Notes under the pieces: model-generated
Seen by the model: only the letters and a program-made list of their open reading frames with translations
Told to the model about the DNA's origin: nothing
Database searches by the model: none
Shown: one piece after another, positions 62,085 to 64,000 of the stretch
How the letters are laid out: each line of letters opens with the position of its first letter
How positions within the stretch are numbered: position 1 is the stretch's first letter
Assembly: GCF_001693735.1 (NCBI RefSeq)
Contig: NZ_LWDV01000006.1
Span: forward strand, 111,443 to 175,442
DNA from: Orenia metallireducens
GTDB lineage: Bacteria; Bacillota; Halanaerobiia; Halobacteroidales; Halobacteroidaceae
DNA length: 64,000 nucleotides
Direction of reading: 5' to 3'
Position numbers and translations under genes: made by a program

Positions 62085-63065
62085 TTAATCCACCAAAGCC
62101 TTTCTTAAACTAGATAAGTTCTGCTTCATAATAGAAATATAATCCTCACCCTTATCTTGCTCTTCTTTAGTCAAGCCTGCAATTGGATTGAGAGTTAGCA
62201 CCTCCAAGTCAGCCTCTTGTGCCAACACTTGTGCTGTTTTAGGATTGACTAAGGTCTCCATAAAGATATACTTTATACCATGTTCTTGAGCCTCTTTCGT
62301 TAATTTAGCCAAATCTTTTGGACTAGGTTCCTGATGAGGAGAAACTCCAGAGACAGCTAACTGTTCTAGTCCATATCTAGCTGCCAAATATCCAAAGGAG
62401 GCATGAGATACTAGGATATAATTCTGCTTTTTATTAGCTAAAATATCATTATAATCTTGATCAAGACTCTCAATCTTATCAGTAAAATTAGTAAAATTTT
62501 GATTATAAAGCTCTTTATTATCAGAATCTAATGCAATAAACTCTTCTTTCATTACTCTAGCAATATCAATCATATTAATTGGATTTAACCAAATATGAGG
62601 GTCATACTCACCATGATTATGCTTATAATTATGTTCTTCATCATGACTATGTTCTACTTCATGACCATGTTCTACTTCATGACCATGTTCTTCAAATTTT
62701 AACAACCTTATATAGTCACTAACTTTAACGGTTTTAACACCTTCGTTTTTTAAATTAGTTACCACCTTATCAGCCCAAGGTTCTAACCCTAGTCCATTAT
62801 AGAAGAAGATATCAGATCTCTCTAAATCAGCCAATTTACGAGGAGAAGGTTCATAACTATGTACCTCAGCACCATTAGGAATCACTAATTTAGCCTCTAT
62901 CTTCTCTCCCCCAATCTGATTAGCTATATAATATAAAGGGTAAAAACTAGTATACACCTTTAACTTCTGCTCAACAATTTGATTTTCAACCTGCTGCTGT
63001 CCTTGACTACAACCAGATACTATTAAAGAAACAACCATCAAAACTAATAATAAACTTTTTTTCAT
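62085..63065 (-). CDS. znuA: Zinc-binding lipoprotein of the metal importer
   Basis: Cluster 9 metal-binding protein. The lipobox is VSGC. After the first ligand (GAEVHSYEPSP) comes a histidine-rich acidic loop near residues 129-155 (HGHEVEHGHEVEHSHDEEH) made of short near-repeats, then the ligand motif DPHIWLNP, SHASFGYLAARYG and the final METLVNPKTAQ. The His-rich loop is the mark of zinc rather than manganese binders. The AGGTG site lies just before the ATG. Two Zur-type boxes flank its promoter. Confidence 0.95.
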   Translation of the reverse strand: MKKSLLLVLMVVSLIVSGCSQGQQQVENQIVEQKLKVYTSFYPLYYIANQIGGEKIEAKLVIPNGAEVHSYEPSPRKLADLERSDIFFYNGLGLEPWADKVVTNLKNEGVKTVKVSDYIRLLKFEEHGHEVEHGHEVEHSHDEEHNYKHNHGEYDPHIWLNPINMIDIARVMKEEFIALDSDNKELYNQNFTNFTDKIESLDQDYNDILANKKQNYILVSHASFGYLAARYGLEQLAVSGVSPHQEPSPKDLAKLTKEAQEHGIKYIFMETLVNPKTAQVLAQEADLEVLTLNPIAGLTKEEQDKGEDYISIMKQNLSSLRKALVD

Positions 63066-63086
63066 TCTAACACCTCCGTTTGTTTT

Positions 63087-63101
63087 TGCAAACTATTTGC
63101 A
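63087..63101. promoter_or_regulatory. Zur box 1 (over the transcription start of znuA)
   Basis: TGCAAACTATTTGCA, a 7-1-7 inverted repeat with one mismatch, lies just downstream of the -10. Fur-family repressors bind this geometry. Confidence 0.65.
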
Positions 63102-63113
63102 TTTGGCAAGTTA

Positions 63114-63142
63114 ATAATAACAGATATCAATAAATCTGTCAA
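63114..63142 (-). promoter_or_regulatory. znuACB-zur promoter
   Basis: TTGACA, 17 bases, then TATTAT on the minus strand, about 50 bases before the znuA start. It is flanked by the two boxes. Confidence 0.8.
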
Positions 63143-63158
63143 TGGCTCCCTTTATTTT

Positions 63159-63175
63159 ATGCAAATGATTTGCAT
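63159..63175. promoter_or_regulatory. Zur box 2 (upstream of the -35)
   Basis: ATGCAAATGATTTGCAT is a perfect palindrome around one central base. Together with box 1 it brackets the promoter. Confidence 0.75.
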
Positions 63176-63215
63176 TAAATACCTGTATCAATCTTGCCCA
63201 TTATATTAATCTTGT

Positions 63216-63440
63216 AATAAGTTAAAGATACTAGTGCTTAATGGGGATATTGCGACACTTCCTTCGAGTTGACAGTTGACAGTGAACAGTTTACAGTTAA
63301 AGAACTAAAAGTATTGATTTAAAGGGTTTGAACTTAACTGTCATTACGAGTCTGAAAATACGACTCTTCATGTGAACCACCGTCAACTGTTAACTGTACA
63401 CTGATATAAAAAGTGTCGCAATATCAGTCTATTCTCTCAT
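63216..63440. repeat. Inverted-end repeat, copy 9
   Basis: The left end GATATTGCGACACTTCC and the right end AAAAAGTGTCGCAATATC are well conserved. The core has two nested inverted repeats: GTTGACAGTTGACAGT with GTCAACTGTTAACTGTAC, and an inner TTACGAGTCTGAAA/ACGACTCTTCATG palindrome. It fills the middle of the 560-base gap upstream of znuA. The remainder has no gene. Confidence 0.7.
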
Positions 63441-63537
63441 TCTTCTATAATGGTAAATTATAGAAGAAATTTTGATGCAATATAATCAAATAGCCTTGAT
63501 TATATTTCCCATATCAGTAAATTCAATTCAAAAATCA

Positions 63538-63566
63538 AAAGAAAAAGAGCCTAATATCATAGGCTC
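63538..63566 (-). terminator. Terminator after the DUF3793 gene
   Basis: The stem GAGCCTA/TAGGCTC with a six-base loop is followed on the minus strand by CTTTTTC and TTTTG. A second possible stem (GAAGTCATTTAA and its complement) spans the gene end. Confidence 0.7.
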
Positions 63567-63630
63567 CAGCTAACTGATAAAATTAGAAGTCATTTAAGAC
63601 TTTTAGCTCTTACAAACACCTACATACCCT

Positions 63631-64000
63631 TTAAATGACTTCATAAAATTCTTTAGTATCTTCAACATTATCCAATCGCTCTTTAACATAATCTCTAGCT
63701 TGCTCAAACCTCTTCTGCTGTAATTGTGAGACCCTTTCATTTCCATAAAATCTCCATTCTCCCCAATCACTTACATCTAGATTCAAATAACCCATAAATC
63801 CTAATACATCCTTTAAGGGATAGCCAAAAAAGACTCCGATTTCATGAGGAAACTCTTCACTCTCCAATCTTTCCTTCAAATGTTCCAGATATTTATCTAA
63901 ATTATAGTTCTTTGGATAACCAATCTCTCTCAAAAATTTTAGATTATGTTTATTTCTAAGATGTCTATCTAAAGAAGAACGATGATAAAACAAGACCTTT
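63631..64000 (-). CDS. DUF3793 protein, cut by the right edge
   Basis: The C-terminal part of a DUF3793-family protein. The conserved core is FPHEIGVFFGYPLKDVLGFM, preceded by VLFYHRSSLDRHL and FLREIGYPKNY, which match the middle of the family; the C-terminus has WRFYGNERVSQLQQKRF. The frame stays open to the window edge and the first 50-90 residues lie outside; a TTG at 63993 is not a credible start. Function is unknown. Members are frequent in anaerobic Firmicutes. Confidence 0.8.
   Translation of the reverse strand, partial: KVLFYHRSSLDRHLRNKHNLKFLREIGYPKNYNLDKYLEHLKERLESEEFPHEIGVFFGYPLKDVLGFMGYLNLDVSDWGEWRFYGNERVSQLQQKRFEQARDYVKERLDNVEDTKEFYEVI

Overview
The window reads as chromosome of a low-GC, endospore-forming, flagellated or at least chemotactic Firmicute, most like the halophilic anaerobes of the Halanaerobiales (Orenia/Halobacteroides type). 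This is inference from AT-rich codon use, strong AGGAGG-type ribosome sites, sodium-coupled alanine and proline symporters, fermentative sugar uptake, and spore genes (GerW/YtfJ, CotF-like, manganese-catalase-like coat protein, YjcZ-like tiny membrane proteins, DUF421/DUF4363/DUF1657 proteins). No rRNA, tRNA, CRISPR array, intact transposase or prophage was seen.

Layout. 0.2-2.7 kb: cell-wall M23 peptidase and sigma-54. 3.2-7.4 kb: a LacI-controlled carbohydrate ABC importer. 7.7-10.7 kb: sodium:alanine and sodium:proline symporters. 11-13 kb: a lipoprotein and an HD hydrolase. 13.2-23.0 kb: an unusual sugar module made of a fructokinase, a chemoreceptor, a ribose-type ABC importer, and a two-component pair. 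23.7-29.1 kb: sucrose PTS operon (scrK-scrR-scrA-scrB) with perfect LacI-type operators. 29.4-34.7 kb: a PPC/DUF296 protein and glycogen synthesis (glgA, phosphoglucomutase, glgC). 36.1-40.8 kb: pgeF, gerW, a 58-residue protein, and a HAMP/PAS histidine kinase with its OmpR-type regulator. 41.0-45.0 kb: a HAD phosphatase and vitamin B6 synthesis (pdxR divergent from pdxST). 45.1-48.0 kb: paired M16 peptidases. 48.7-49.4 kb: four tiny membrane proteins in two duplicated pairs, each pair behind a SigK-like promoter. 49.6-52.1 kb: a pyruvate-oxidase-like enzyme and an azoreductase. 52.2-59.0 kb: a spore-associated accessory stretch with a pirin remnant and a truncated GerAB-type permease. 59.0-63.1 kb: potassium channel, Zur-type regulator and znuABC with two 7-1-7 boxes. 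A DUF3793 gene is cut by the right edge.

The most interesting system lies at 13.2-23.0 kb. The sensor kinase carries an N-terminal domain that looks like the nucleotide-binding subunit of a ribose-type ABC importer but has lost Walker A, the Walker B aspartate and the switch histidine. Behind it come GAF, HisKA_2 and ATPase domains. Its partner regulator ends in an ANTAR RNA-binding domain. Between the regulator gene and the importer operon lies a promoter followed by two hairpins whose loops both read AUGG plus two pyrimidines (A at position 1, G at position 4, the ANTAR signature), then a strong intrinsic terminator. The simplest reading is that a pseudo-ABC ATPase senses the importer, or its substrate or nucleotide state, and signals through ANTAR antitermination to control the importer. 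A chemoreceptor and a fructokinase lie downstream in the same orientation.

A second theme is repeats. At least nine copies of a short element with inverted ends (consensus ATATTRCGACACTTTT) sit between genes with differing hairpin cores. Several cores carry further small palindromes that also occur alone.
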